A stretch of 49,580 nt of DNA from Pseudomonas sp. Lineage in GTDB: Bacteria; Pseudomonadota; Gammaproteobacteria; Pseudomonadales; Pseudomonadaceae. Shown in pieces: positions 17,412 through 26,514 of this stretch (position 1 is its first letter; every line of letters begins with the position of its first letter). The stretch lies in NCBI GenBank assembly GCA_022448005.1, contig JAKUTK010000037.1, positions 1 through 49,580 of the forward strand, written 5' to 3'. Below the pieces are notes generated by a model. It saw nothing but the letters and a program-made list of their open reading frames with translations, had not been told where the DNA came from and searched no databases. The position numbers were made by a program, and so were the translations under genes.

Positions 17412-18440
17412 TCAATGCGCCATTGCCCTCGTCCGCAAGCTGGTTGCGGAAAACGATTTCGGTGGGGCTAACAGGAAGTACAGGTCGTACTTCTTGATGA
17501 TCATCTGAGCCAGCAACGGTGCGGCAAGCCCGACCAACGTTCCTACAATCAAGTGTACAGCGATGGAATCAATACCCATGAAGCTGGCGAGGATCACCCG
17601 GATGCCGCTTCCCGCGAGAATATGCATCAGGTAAATCGTCATTGATGAAGCGCCGATAAATAACAGCCAGGCCATGCGAAGCCGACCGAGCCACATCGAC
17701 AGGGCCACCACAAACAGGATCGAAACAGCCGCCAGCGAGAGCACGGGCCACCCACCCACCTCCCAATTCAAGCCGAACGTCACGTGAAACAGGTATTGTC
17801 CGATGACAAATGACGCCCCGAGCAACAAGGTGAGCGGGACATGTCGGGCGAGAAAGTACGCCTTGATTTCGTTGAACCAGATACCGAGCGCAAAAAAAAC
17901 GGCATTACCGAAGATGAACTTGCCAAGACTGCCGACAGCCAGATCTCGACTGAGCACGTAAAGCACACCGAAGACCAGCAAAAGCGGTAAAAAGTACCGA
18001 CGGTCAGCCTTGGCATAGACCATGGAACAAACAACGAAAACCAGAAATAGCGCATACAGAAACCAGAACTGCGCCCGTGGCGCCCACAGCAGCGAAAATA
18101 CCTGTCCGAACGTGACATCACCGTTCGTGTAATTCGACAACACCACCTCGATAAGCCCCTGCAGAAGCGACCACACGACAAAGGGGTAGACGATGGTGTC
18201 TACTTTGTTGATGACTAAACCGGCTTTTCCCCGTTTTACGAGCGAGTCGTAAAAGAACAATCCCGACAGGAAGAAGAACAGGGGCATGTGGAAGCTATAG
18301 ATGACACTGTCGACCAGCAGGTACTCATCCTGATCCATCGGCAATCCAGCGTTAAAGACCCCACGCGCGACATGCCCGTAGACGACAAGAATGATCCCGA
18401 TAGCTTTGGCATAATCAACCCAGGCGTTTCTCTCCTGCAT
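17412..18440 (-). CDS. Acyltransferase family 3 membrane protein
   Basis: 342 residues, about ten predicted membrane helices. The N-terminal signature R-x3-D-x-K-x-I-x-I-x-L-V-V-x-x-H is present (RNAWVDYAKAIGIILVVYGH, His22/23), followed by SFHMPLFFFLSGLFF. This is the acyltransferase-3 (OafA/YrhL-like, PF01757) fold, which transfers acetyl or other acyl groups to surface sugars or exported molecules. The acceptor is unknown because no polysaccharide genes are adjacent. It stands alone, convergent with the I78 inhibitor gene. Confidence 0.85.
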   Translation of the reverse strand: MQERNAWVDYAKAIGIILVVYGHVARGVFNAGLPMDQDEYLLVDSVIYSFHMPLFFFLSGLFFYDSLVKRGKAGLVINKVDTIVYPFVVWSLLQGLIEVVLSNYTNGDVTFGQVFSLLWAPRAQFWFLYALFLVFVVCSMVYAKADRRYFLPLLLVFGVLYVLSRDLAVGSLGKFIFGNAVFFALGIWFNEIKAYFLARHVPLTLLLGASFVIGQYLFHVTFGLNWEVGGWPVLSLAAVSILFVVALSMWLGRLRMAWLLFIGASSMTIYLMHILAGSGIRVILASFMGIDSIAVHLIVGTLVGLAAPLLAQMIIKKYDLYFLLAPPKSFSATSLRTRAMAH

Positions 18441-18850
18441 CCTATTTCTCCTTAGTTACGGGCAAGATCAGACACATCACAGCCAGATTTGCGAAGGCGG
18501 GGAAAGTAGACAGTGAAAAACCCGATCAGTTTGTCCATTGCATCAAGCCGGCCACATTGGCCGACGTAATGCACCAGCTCGGCGCGGCTGGGACTGGCTG
18601 CCAATCTGTCTTGATCAAAAGCAGACCGATGGAGGCTTCCGGGTACGGCATCGCCTGAAGAGAATGGCTGCAGACGCACTTCACCAATTCCATGTCCTGA
18701 CTGCGCTGACAAGAGACCATGTACTACCCGCGCGCTGGCTAATCGCCACACAACAGAACGGCGCAGGACTGACAAGAAATAACTCGTCCTGGCTCCAACT
18801 ATTCGACAGAGCGCCCGGGTGTTATAGACCGGCTTACAACGGAGTATTTG
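18441..18850. other. Gap between acyltransferase and mobA
   Basis: About 410 bp. A minus-strand open frame at 18452-18775 (ending LRKSGCDVSDLARN) has no good start or RBS and no recognisable family. A second frame overlapping it is equally open. The stretch therefore may hold a decayed gene or nothing. The promoter of mobA must lie at its right end, where GGAG at 18841 is the mobA ribosome-binding site. Confidence 0.35.
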
Positions 18851-19453
18851 ATGGCTCAGAGCTGGCTGGCGAATTGTTCGATCCTGCTACTGGCGGGCGG
18901 GCGCGGACAACGCATGGGCGGACGGGATAAGGGGCTGGTGGAGTGGCATGGCAAGCCGCTTGTGGAGTGGCCGCAGCGCATCGCCCGGCCCCTTACGGAC
19001 GACCTTCTGATTTCGTGCAATCGCAACCAAACACGTTATGCCGCGTTTGCCGACCGACTGGTTGGTGACGACGCTGCGGATTTTCAGGGACCACTTGCAG
19101 GCATACGAGCGGGCCTTGCAGCAGCCAGTCACCCTTGGCTCATGGTGCTGCCCTGCGACGCACCTCTGGTCGACGAAGCACTGCTTAGACAACTGTACGC
19201 AACGGCAAAGCTTGAGCCTGAGACGCCGCTTATGACCCGACGAGGCGCCCAATGGGAGCCCTTGTTCTGCATGATACCAGTCAGCCTCGCCCCCGCCATC
19301 GAGCACGCTTGGCAGATGGGGGAACGAAGTAACCTAAAGATCTTGCTGAACTTGCGAGCGCGAGCACTTGATCTCGATATAGACGATTCGCGCCTGGCCA
19401 ATCTGAACTCACCGGACCTGCTTTTGAAGCAGGCACCTTCGGCGGGAACTTAG
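18851..19453 (+). CDS. mobA: Molybdenum cofactor guanylyltransferase
   Basis: 200 residues from ATG 18851 (GGAG at 18841). The nucleotidyltransferase signature [20 protein letters not shown] near the N-terminus and the VLPCDAPLV metal-binding loop are those of MobA. The intermediate [15 protein letters not shown] and late [11 protein letters not shown] segments also fit. It adds GMP from GTP to molybdopterin to give MGD, the cofactor of nitrate reductases and other DMSO-reductase-family enzymes, in the cytoplasm. This agrees functionally with the nitrate genes at the right end, though they are far apart. It precedes the small lipoprotein gene by 45 bp, the order seen in P. aeruginosa (PA3030-PA3031). 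Confidence 0.93.
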   Translation: MAQSWLANCSILLLAGGRGQRMGGRDKGLVEWHGKPLVEWPQRIARPLTDDLLISCNRNQTRYAAFADRLVGDDAADFQGPLAGIRAGLAAASHPWLMVLPCDAPLVDEALLRQLYATAKLEPETPLMTRRGAQWEPLFCMIPVSLAPAIEHAWQMGERSNLKILLNLRARALDLDIDDSRLANLNSPDLLLKQAPSAGT

Positions 19454-19498
19454 CCCGGCCAACCGCCGTCACAGACGCAACTACAGAGGAGAAATACT

Positions 19499-19720
19499 AT
19501 GCGCGCAGTCACCGGATCCGCACTGGCAGTTCTGGTCGGGATGGCACTCCTAACCGGCTGCTCAAGCCCAAGTGTCATCACGCTCAACGACGGTCGCGAA
19601 ATTCAAACACTGGACCAGCCTGAATATGATGACGAGGCAGGCTTCTACGAGTTCGAAGGAATCGACGGCAAACCGGGCAGAGTAAACAAGGATCAGGTTC
19701 GCACCGTTCAAGAGCTCTAG
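19499..19720 (+). CDS. YgdI/YgdR-family small lipoprotein
   Basis: 73 residues, RBS GAGGAG upstream of ATG 19499. The lipobox LLTGC (Cys21) is followed by a short SH3-like beta domain: SPSVITLNDGREIQTLDQPE and GFYEFEGIDGKPGRVNKDQV. The pattern DGR...T.D.P......YEF...G...RVNKDQV is the YgdI/YgdR (DUF903) family. Such proteins are anchored to the outer membrane and have no established reaction. Confidence 0.9.
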   Translation: MRAVTGSALAVLVGMALLTGCSSPSVITLNDGREIQTLDQPEYDDEAGFYEFEGIDGKPGRVNKDQVRTVQEL

Positions 19721-19820
19721 CCCATTCCCTCTTCCACGCTAAGCTTGTGTTTGGCCTCAGAAAAAGCCTTCGCTAAACGCTTGTGAAGCAAAACTTTTTC
19801 TGTAAAATGCCGGCCATCTT

Positions 19821-19897
19821 CGGAGCGTAGCGCAGCTTGGTAGCGCGTCTCGTTCGGGACGAGAAGGTCGCTGGTTCGAATCCAGTCGCTCCGACCA
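19821..19897 (+). tRNA. tRNA-Pro(CGG)
   Basis: A 77-nt cloverleaf with encoded CCA. The acceptor CGGAGCG pairs with CGCTCCG, the anticodon stem TCTCG/CGAGA encloses loop TTCGGGA giving anticodon CGG, and the T-loop is TTCGAAT. It reads proline codon CCG. It is the second proline tRNA in this window and is of a different isoacceptor. Confidence 0.95.
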
Positions 19898-19930
19898 AAA
19901 TCCCGCACAGGCTTATTTAGCCTAATAAAG

Positions 19931-19957
19931 AAACCGGCCCATAAGCCGGTTTTTTGT
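19931..19957 (+). terminator. Intrinsic terminator of tRNA-Pro(CGG)
   Basis: AAACCGGC (19931-19938) pairs with GCCGGTTT (19945-19952) with a following T-run. It lies about 33 bp after the tRNA 3' end. Confidence 0.85.
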
Positions 19958-20065
19958 TTTTAGACGTAGACAGAGCTTGACCGCGGCCCCACCTAAATCA
20001 ACTGCCTAAAATGTCGTCTCGCGGCCAACGATCACTTCAGATCACATCAGCGGACCAATGATGTC

Positions 20066-20314
20066 TTAGCGCCGCAAAAACCAGACAACCTGCTCTGGCT
20101 CGAACGGCCAATCCAGCTCAGCGCCCGTGTCGACACGACGTAGCACCGGTATACGAAGGCCATAATCGTCTACCCAGTCTGAGCGCTCCGCAATATCCAG
20201 CAGCTCTACCAGCAACCCATTCTCCACGAGCGGTAGTACTACCGCCTCGGCCTGCTCACACAAGTGGCAGCCCAACGTTCCGAACAATTGGCATTCCGGC
20301 AAATGCATAGTCAA
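20066..20314 (-). CDS. Glutaredoxin-like protein (DUF836)
   Basis: 82 residues. The thioredoxin-fold redox motif CHLC (16-19) lies after ECQLFGTLG, and the cis-Pro loop is RIPVLRRVDTGAELDWPFEP. This is the small glutaredoxin-like DUF836 family. It presumably makes thiol-disulfide exchanges in the cytoplasm, with no defined partner. Start choice between Met1 (20314) and Met3 (20308) is open. Confidence 0.85.
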   Translation of the reverse strand: MTMHLPECQLFGTLGCHLCEQAEAVVLPLVENGLLVELLDIAERSDWVDDYGLRIPVLRRVDTGAELDWPFEPEQVVWFLRR

Positions 20315-20713
20315 GCGCTCAATCTAAAGGGCATGCCAATTCTAGCAGGCCGATCACGGCGCGGCAGCAGCCCGTAAACATCTCGTTCTTTCGGACTACT
20401 CCGAATAAAAAATGTGACCTTGAGCCCACTCAAACGAGGGTTTGATTTTGCGAATCGACGCGCCGTTGGCAAACGGCTAGGATGCTGCAGCCCAAGCGAC
20501 CGAAGAGTCACAGGGCCGGAGGCTGAGGCACGTAAAGGAAGTGGCGCTCAGGCCACGTTAAGCCGGTCGAATACAACTTCCCGAAGAGTCAACCAAGGCC
20601 CCGCGCTTAAGCCTCAAAGACTAAGGTCTAAAGGCTCAAATACTGAGGTAGTGTTTTATTACACGGCGCCAAAGAGCGACTTCAGAGCATCATCCAACGA
20701 GGAGAAATAAGAA
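20315..20713. other. Long leader upstream of the porin gene
   Basis: About 400 bp with no supported ORF. It contains an 11-bp direct repeat CCGAAGAGTCA (about 20497-20507 and 20580-20590) and ends with GAGGAG at 20699-20704, the porin RBS. The repeat may be a regulator or sRNA target, but this is a guess. Confidence 0.35.
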
Positions 20714-21994
20714 ATGCTCAAGACCCCAATCGCCCGGGGCGTGGCCCTTGCCACTCTGGGAGCAACACTGGCTATTCCAACTATGGCTCAAGCTGCCTTC
20801 GTTGAAGACACCAAGGCTGGCTTGGAACTGCGTAACTTTTATTTCAACCGCGACTTCCGTCAGGACAATCTGACCAGCGCGAATCAATCGAAGCAAGAAG
20901 AATGGGCGCAAGGCTTTATCCTGCGCGTTGAGTCTGGCTACACCGAAGGCACCGTAGGTTTTGGTGTTGACGCACTCGGCCTGCTGGGCGTCAAGCTGTA
21001 TTCCAGCGAAGACACTGCCGGCTCAGGCTTGATGCCTAGCTCCTTCGGAAACGAAGCTCCAGATGACTTCTCTGAATTTGGACTGACGGCGAAAGCGAAG
21101 CTCTCCGAGACCGTACTGAAGGTTGGTACTCTTCAGCTGAAAAATCAGGCCATCGGCACAAGCGACAGCCGCTTGCTTCCTCAGGTCATGCAAGGTGCAC
21201 AATTGGTTTCTAAGGAAATCAAAGATCTCACGCTCGAAGCCGGCTATGCGAATCGCATTAATCACCGTGACTCTACTAACTATCAGGTCATGGCTGTCAA
21301 TGCTGGCGGACGTCGTGGCATCACCATTGATGCCGGCGCAACAAACGAATCTGATGAATTCGTTTTCTTAGGCGGTAACTATAAGCTGATGGATAACCTG
21401 ACAGCAGGTTATTACTACAGCAACTTGGAAGACCTGTACAAGCAACACTCATACAATCTGGTTCATGTTCTGCCACTTGGCGACAAGCAGTCCTTGAAGA
21501 CCGATCTGCGCTATGCACGCTCCACTGACGACGGTAGCAGCAACGTTGACAACAAAGCCCTCGGAGCGATGGTCACTTACTCTTTGAGCGGCCATAGCGT
21601 TGGTCTGGGTTACCAGAAAATGAGTGGCGACACTGGATTCGCCTACTTGGCTGGCGCAACCGATCCGTTCCTTGTGAACTATGTACAGATCAATGACTTT
21701 GCCAACGAAGACGAAAAATCCTGGCAGGCACGCTACGACTACAATTTAGCTTCGATTGGCATTCCCGGCCTGACCTTCATGACCCGTTACGTCACCGGCG
21801 ATGACTTCGAGCGTAGCGCTGGCGTAGAAGGCAAAGAGTGGGAACGTGACATGGACATTGCTTATACCTTCCAGGAAGGCGCTCTGAAAAACCTGAACCT
21901 GAAATGGCGTAATGCGACTGCCCGCAGCAATGGCACTGGCAACGATATCAACGAAAACCGTTTGATCGCCAGCTACACTATTCCGCTGATGTAA
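20714..21994 (+). CDS. OprD-family outer membrane porin
   Basis: 426 residues. The signal peptide (MLKTPIARGVALATLGATLA, cleaved after AQA near residue 27) is followed by a beta-barrel with OprD-family features: FVEDTKAGLELRNFYFNRDF at the start, GFGVDALGLLGVKL, LKVGTLQLKNQAIGTSDSRL, and NENRLIASYTIPLM at the C-terminus. OprD-type porins admit basic amino acids, aromatic acids or dipeptides; the substrate of this one cannot be read from sequence. By neighbourhood (next to the ElaB/YqjD-type trio and dGTPase) it corresponds to the OpdQ position of P. aeruginosa. It has a strong RBS (GAGGAG) and its own terminator. Confidence 0.9.
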   Translation: MLKTPIARGVALATLGATLAIPTMAQAAFVEDTKAGLELRNFYFNRDFRQDNLTSANQSKQEEWAQGFILRVESGYTEGTVGFGVDALGLLGVKLYSSEDTAGSGLMPSSFGNEAPDDFSEFGLTAKAKLSETVLKVGTLQLKNQAIGTSDSRLLPQVMQGAQLVSKEIKDLTLEAGYANRINHRDSTNYQVMAVNAGGRRGITIDAGATNESDEFVFLGGNYKLMDNLTAGYYYSNLEDLYKQHSYNLVHVLPLGDKQSLKTDLRYARSTDDGSSNVDNKALGAMVTYSLSGHSVGLGYQKMSGDTGFAYLAGATDPFLVNYVQINDFANEDEKSWQARYDYNLASIGIPGLTFMTRYVTGDDFERSAGVEGKEWERDMDIAYTFQEGALKNLNLKWRNATARSNGTGNDINENRLIASYTIPLM

Positions 21995-22026
21995 TAGCGG
22001 CTGCAGCGTGCAAACACAGTAGAAAG

Positions 22027-22056
22027 AAAACCCGCTTCGGCGGGTTTTCTTTTTTC
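22027..22056 (+). terminator. Intrinsic terminator of the porin gene
   Basis: AAAACCCGC (22027-22035) pairs with GCGGGTTTT (22040-22048) around a TTCG tetraloop, with a following T-run. Confidence 0.9.
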
Positions 22057-22209
22057 TCAAATGGAACCACGCCGTGGAGCCATTCTGAGCTTCGAATAAA
22101 GCGAGGCTTTAAGCGCCTTCAAACGAAACGGGAACCTTGCACCGCCTGGACGCTCGAAACCCTAAGCACCGGACCTAACGTCCCCTGCGCGACTCAAGAG
22201 GAACTGCAG

Positions 22210-22614
22210 ATGTCTACCGAATCGACTTTCGGCACCAGCGACAACACGCCAATCCCTGATGGAGCAACCGGAACCGACACCTCGTCTCTAATCAATAAGT
22301 CAGCCCACCGCCGCAACCTGCAGGCGGCTCAGAATGCGCTCATTGAAGAATTCCACACCCTCATCGGCGACACCGAGCGCCTGTTGAAACACACTCAGGA
22401 TACGGCGGGCACTCAGACCGAAGAGCTCCGCGGCAAGATCAACGCCAACCTTAGCCGTGCCCGTCAAATGCTCAAGGACCAGGAAGGCACTCTGAAAGAA
22501 CAGGGCCAAGCGGCTATCCAGTGCACTGAGGAGTATGTGCATACTCACCCATGGCAATCGATCGGGATCGCAGCGGGAGTCGGCTTTCTTTTCGGTCTGA
22601 TCACCCGCCGTTAA
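22210..22614 (+). CDS. DUF883-family (ElaB/YqjD-like) membrane-anchored protein
   Basis: 134 residues. A long amphipathic coiled region (AAQNALIEEFHTLIGDTERL and ARQMLKDQEGTLKEQGQAAI) is followed by a single C-terminal membrane anchor with the GxxxG-like stretch GIAAGVGFLFGLITRR. This is the DUF883 family, whose E. coli members ElaB and YqjD sit in the inner membrane, bind ribosomes in stationary phase and are linked to stress. The next two genes match YqjE and YqjK, so the trio is an operon. Confidence 0.88.
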   Translation: MSTESTFGTSDNTPIPDGATGTDTSSLINKSAHRRNLQAAQNALIEEFHTLIGDTERLLKHTQDTAGTQTEELRGKINANLSRARQMLKDQEGTLKEQGQAAIQCTEEYVHTHPWQSIGIAAGVGFLFGLITRR

Positions 22615-22634
22615 TAATGTGGGGAACGGATCCA

Positions 22635-23015
22635 ATGGAAACCAGACACGCTGACGACGCCCCGACGCCGTCCATCAAGAAGATGGGCAGCGCGCTTGCT
22701 GGCCTCGTGCAAGGGCATCTGGAGCTCATCGGAATTGAGTTTCAGGAAGAGCGAGCCCGGGTGTTCAAGCTGTTCCTTCTTGCCAGTATCAGCTTGATCC
22801 TCGGGCTGCTGATTCTCGTTGGGCTATCAGCTGCAATCGTAATCGCCTTCTGGGACAGCAACCCTATCGCCGCCATTCTGGTTCTCTGTGCTATCTACGC
22901 AGTTGTGCTGGCCGTCTGCATCAGCCGCGCCGTGCGCATCGTCAAAGAAAGCGTCTCGCCTTTCCAGGCGACGGTCGAAGAATTGGCCCGCAACCGGGAG
23001 CGTTTACTGCCATGA
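22635..23015 (+). CDS. YqjE-like phage-holin-family membrane protein
   Basis: 126 residues from ATG 22635 (earlier in-frame starts would overlap the preceding gene's end). A short cytoplasmic head (GSALAGLVQGHLELIGIEFQ) precedes two adjacent membrane helices (LFLLASISLILGLLILVGLS and AAILVLCAIYAVVLAVCISR). This is the YqjE/PF07332 'phage holin family' class. It lies between the DUF883 gene and the YqjK-like gene and overlaps the latter by 4 bp. Confidence 0.83.
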   Translation: METRHADDAPTPSIKKMGSALAGLVQGHLELIGIEFQEERARVFKLFLLASISLILGLLILVGLSAAIVIAFWDSNPIAAILVLCAIYAVVLAVCISRAVRIVKESVSPFQATVEELARNRERLLP

Positions 23016-23320
23016 GCCTACCGCTAAGTAGCTCCGGCGATTTAGCCATGCGCAAGGACCTTGTTCGCTTGCGCATGGAGATGAACCGCCAACAAGTTCT
23101 ATATCACTCACAGCCATTGGTTCACCCCTTCCAACGAATCAAGGGAATGGTCGCGAGCCGTAGCCATAGCGCTTCCTCAGAGCACCATAACGGCAAGGGC
23201 CCGCTGATGATTGCAGCAACCCTGGGGTTAACCCTGTTTGGCCGTCGACTGGGCAAGGTTGGCAAACTGGCTAGAGTAGGGATGATGCTTTACCCCCTCA
23301 TCCGCAGGCTGCGGCATTAA
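23012..23320 (+). CDS. YqjK-like small protein
   Basis: 102 residues, overlapping the upstream YqjE-like gene as ATGA. It is basic and helical, with a weakly hydrophobic segment (PLMIAATLGLTLFGRR). Position and composition match YqjK, the third member of the yqjDEK arrangement. No activity is known. Confidence 0.7.
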   Translation: MSLPLSSSGDLAMRKDLVRLRMEMNRQQVLYHSQPLVHPFQRIKGMVASRSHSASSEHHNGKGPLMIAATLGLTLFGRRLGKVGKLARVGMMLYPLIRRLRH

Positions 23321-23514
23321 GGGATAAAACATCTGCTCAGCAGGCGAAGCAGAGCCGATCAATATCTCAGCAAATGCGGATGGTCTAGCGATCAGCAACT
23401 CTGTAGGCTGACAGCCAGTTACTGATTGGTCATTGGGCGGTTCGGTTGAGTGCGTCGAGCAAGCTGCTGCGCTGGCAAGCCGCCCCCATCTGGCGACATC
23501 AAGGAGATTGCTCT

Positions 23515-24846
23515 TTGGACTGGCACACGCTGCTAAATCGAGAGCGGCTCGGAAAATCCGTACACAGCAATGAAGAGCTTGGTCGAAGCCCGTTTCACAA
23601 GGACCACGACAGAATCATCTTCTCTGGAGCGTTTCGCCGGCTTGGACGCAAGACTCAGGTCCATCCGGTCTCAAGCAACGACCACATTCATACGCGCCTT
23701 ACTCACTCGCTGGAAGTCAGCTGCGTCGGCCGCTCGCTCGGCATGCGTGTAGGTGAAGTGCTCCGGGATGATATGCCAGAGTGGTGCAGCCCGGCGGACC
23801 TCGGCATGGTCATTCAGTCCGCCTGCTTGGCGCACGACATTGGCAATCCACCGTTTGGTCACTCTGGAGAGGATGCAATACGCCACTGGTTTCAACAGGC
23901 GGCCGCCCGTGGCTGGCTGGACGACATGAGCGATGCCGAACGTGCCGATTTTCTCAATTTTGAAGGCAACGCCCAAGGTTTCAGGGTACTTACACAGCTC
24001 GAATATCACCAGTTCGACGGCGGAACGCGCCTTACCTACGCAACGCTAGGGACTTACCTCAAGTACCCCTGGACATCACGCCACGCCGAAGCACTTGGCT
24101 ATAAAAAGCACAAGTTCGGTTGCTACCAGAATGAACTGCCGCTACTGGAGCAGATAGCAGCCAAACTCGGCCTACCGAAGTTAGACGAACAACGCTGGGC
24201 GCGTCATCCCCTTGTGTATCTAATGGAGGCTGCCGACGACATTTGCTACGGGCTCATCGATCTCGAAGATGGGCTTGAAATGGACCTTCTGGACTACGCC
24301 GAGGTGGAAGCCCTACTACTGAATCTGGTGGGCAATGACGTACCTGAAACATACCGGCAACTCGGCCCCGAGGGCTCACGTCGACGCAAGTTGGCAATAC
24401 TCAGAGGCAAGGCCATCGAGCACCTGACCAACGCTGCCGCCGCAGCGTTTGTTGAACAACAGCAAGCGCTGCTGATGGGATGCCTCGCGGGGGATCTGGT
24501 TGAGCATATGCATGGCCCAGCCAAACAATGCGTTCTGCAGGCCAAGGGGCTGGCCCGGGAAAAGATCTTCCAAGACAAGCGCAAAACTCTGCATGAGATT
24601 GGCGCCTACACCACACTGGAGATCCTGCTCAACGCTTTCTGCGGTGCAGCGCTGGAGCAACACGGCGGTCGAACGCCGTCGTTCAAGAATCGCCGCATCC
24701 TGGATCTGCTCGGCAACAACGCGCCAGACCCACATTGGCCGCTGTATCAGGCGTTTGTTCGAATGATCGACTTCATCGCAGGCATGACCGATAGCTACGC
24801 GACCGAGATGGCCAGCGAAATGACCGGACGCTCGAGCCCGACGTGA
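23515..24846 (+). CDS. dgt: Deoxyguanosinetriphosphate triphosphohydrolase-like HD-domain protein
   Basis: 443 residues from a TTG start at 23515, chosen because AAGGAGA at 23501-23507 is correctly spaced and the N-terminus [13 protein letters not shown] matches the family. An upstream TTG at 23446 has no RBS. The HD superfamily is clear: [10 protein letters not shown] (His64) and [20 protein letters not shown] (HD at 107-108) supply the metal ligands. The opening [20 protein letters not shown], then [19 protein letters not shown], is the dGTPase type-2 signature. It hydrolyses dNTPs to nucleosides and triphosphate, affecting nucleotide pools. It overlaps the following membrane protein gene by 4 bp. 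Confidence 0.92.
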   Translation: MDWHTLLNRERLGKSVHSNEELGRSPFHKDHDRIIFSGAFRRLGRKTQVHPVSSNDHIHTRLTHSLEVSCVGRSLGMRVGEVLRDDMPEWCSPADLGMVIQSACLAHDIGNPPFGHSGEDAIRHWFQQAAARGWLDDMSDAERADFLNFEGNAQGFRVLTQLEYHQFDGGTRLTYATLGTYLKYPWTSRHAEALGYKKHKFGCYQNELPLLEQIAAKLGLPKLDEQRWARHPLVYLMEAADDICYGLIDLEDGLEMDLLDYAEVEALLLNLVGNDVPETYRQLGPEGSRRRKLAILRGKAIEHLTNAAAAAFVEQQQALLMGCLAGDLVEHMHGPAKQCVLQAKGLAREKIFQDKRKTLHEIGAYTTLEILLNAFCGAALEQHGGRTPSFKNRRILDLLGNNAPDPHWPLYQAFVRMIDFIAGMTDSYATEMASEMTGRSSPT

Positions 24847-25946
24847 GCCTGATAAAGAGGTCGCCATGGAGGTTTATTGGCTGGCAACCTGGCCGCCCCG
24901 CCTGGGGTGCTGCCGCGGTCGCCGGCCTGGGTTGTGCCCTGCCCCTACTGCTCGGTTTATTTAGCGGGCATCCGGGTTTCCTTTGGGCGACGGTTGGCGC
25001 GTTCCAGGCAGCCAAGGCAAACCCGCTCCACCGCCTCGGCATGCTGCGAATGCTGCTCTTGATCGGGCTTGGCGCCGGGAGCGCCGGGCTCGGCTTCTGG
25101 TCAGCCACCCACCCGCTTGTCAGCCTCGGTCTGTTTGCGTTTTATGGCTTGTTGCTGGCTTGGCTGCAGCGATATGGCAGCGAGGCCGGTAAGCTCGGCA
25201 TAGGCCTGGCGATCTGCTTATGCCTGGGCCAAGGTCAGCATGGGATTGGGGACTTCAACAATCCTCAGGCCATTGCGGCGCTGTTCGCTTTGGGAGGCCT
25301 TTGGGTCACCCTCCTGGCGTTCGGTCTCCGAGGCATGCATGGCCTGCGCATGTGGCCTTACATGCCACGACTGTTGAGCCTGTTAAAAGTGTTGCGTCGC
25401 CGTGCGCGGCGCACACCTATCCGCCAATGGCGCCTGCACGCGATCACTTACATTCTGGCTGCGGCGACTAGCGGCCTGATCGTTACGCTGGCAGATCTGC
25501 CACGCGGCTACTGGCTGACACTAGCGGTGTTCACTACGCTGCAGATGGACCTGCAACACAGCCTCATTCGCGCTCTACAGGCCGGCATTGGGATCTTCTG
25601 TGCAGCAGCGATACTGATCTACATGGGCCACAGCCTGGCCGACCCACCCATGATGGTGATGATCATGTTGCCGCTGGTAATGCTCAGCAGGGCATTCCAG
25701 GCACATCACTATGGATTGTTTGTCCTGCAGACAACCTTGAGTTTTCTGCTGCTGGCCGAAACGTTGGCGCAAGATTGGGAGTTGCCACAGTTGCGCCTGA
25801 TTAACGCCGCCATCGGGGTCGGCGTGGCGCTGTCTGTTACCTTGCTGATGTACCTACTTCGTCGGCTGTTCACCCGGATTGCATTGCGCAGAGCCAGGCA
25901 AACGGCCGTAACCGATCAGGGCAAGGATGACTCGATCATGCCTTAG
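24843..25946 (+). CDS. FUSC-family (aromatic-acid-exporter-like) membrane protein
   Basis: 367 residues with a GTG start overlapping the dgt stop (ACGTGAGC). About ten hydrophobic helices in two bundles ([20 protein letters not shown] and [20 protein letters not shown]; then [20 protein letters not shown] and [20 protein letters not shown]) match the FUSC/ArAE membrane half, PF13515. Family members export organic acids with a periplasmic partner; none is adjacent here. The 3' end overlaps the yggL gene convergently by 11 bp. Confidence 0.8.
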   Translation: MSLIKRSPWRFIGWQPGRPAWGAAAVAGLGCALPLLLGLFSGHPGFLWATVGAFQAAKANPLHRLGMLRMLLLIGLGAGSAGLGFWSATHPLVSLGLFAFYGLLLAWLQRYGSEAGKLGIGLAICLCLGQGQHGIGDFNNPQAIAALFALGGLWVTLLAFGLRGMHGLRMWPYMPRLLSLLKVLRRRARRTPIRQWRLHAITYILAAATSGLIVTLADLPRGYWLTLAVFTTLQMDLQHSLIRALQAGIGIFCAAAILIYMGHSLADPPMMVMIMLPLVMLSRAFQAHHYGLFVLQTTLSFLLLAETLAQDWELPQLRLINAAIGVGVALSVTLLMYLLRRLFTRIALRRARQTAVTDQGKDDSIMP

Positions 25947-26280
25947 CGTTGATCTCGTTTTCCGGGTACCAAACGTCCATCAACGGGCTTACGTTGAATT
26001 CGGACAGTTCGTTGCGGCTCTTGAGCCAAGCCTCAACCTGACCGCGCTGCTCTTCGTTGACCGAACCGCGGCTCGCGAGGCAGACGAAACCGTAATCTTC
26101 GCCGCCAACATAGCCCAGACCATTGGTTTCGATGGCTTCGTTCAGGAAAGCTTCAAGAAACGCATCAACTGCCTTGGCCTCAAGGCCGTCACGGTAGGTC
26201 AGACTGACCTCGAAACCCAGTTCTTGGAATTCGTCGACACACAGTTTTTTGCGCAAACGACGCGAGCGATTGGTAGCCAT
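25936..26280 (-). CDS. yggL: YggL 50S-ribosome-associated protein
   Basis: 114 residues beginning MATNRSRRLRKKLCVDEFQE and LGFEVSLTYR, with LNEAIETNGLGYVGGEDYG, the YggL/DUF469 signature. The family binds the 50S subunit in stationary phase and affects translation. It is convergent with the FUSC gene, with a short 3' overlap. Confidence 0.92.
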   Translation of the reverse strand: MATNRSRRLRKKLCVDEFQELGFEVSLTYRDGLEAKAVDAFLEAFLNEAIETNGLGYVGGEDYGFVCLASRGSVNEEQRGQVEAWLKSRNELSEFNVSPLMDVWYPENEINAKA

Positions 26281-26514
26281 TGATACGGTCCTTAGATAAC
26301 GATGATGACGGCGCGCACTCTAACAGCAACGGGAGGCTTGTGCGATTGCAGGGCCGGCCTGATGGCCCACTCTCCGAAACGGTGATTGCTTGCTTATCTT
26401 TGTTTGCAAGGAGGGGAGCCAGACGTCTACGCTTGTCGGATGAGAAGCATGTCACTTCTCGGACGTGGGCATAATAGCTCGCCCTCTTTTCCCTGAACGC
26501 TGTAGGGAACCGCT

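Noticed and set aside
18452..18775. Possible minus-strand gene upstream of mobA
   Set aside because: No RBS, non-ATG start, no family; kept only as a note on the gap.
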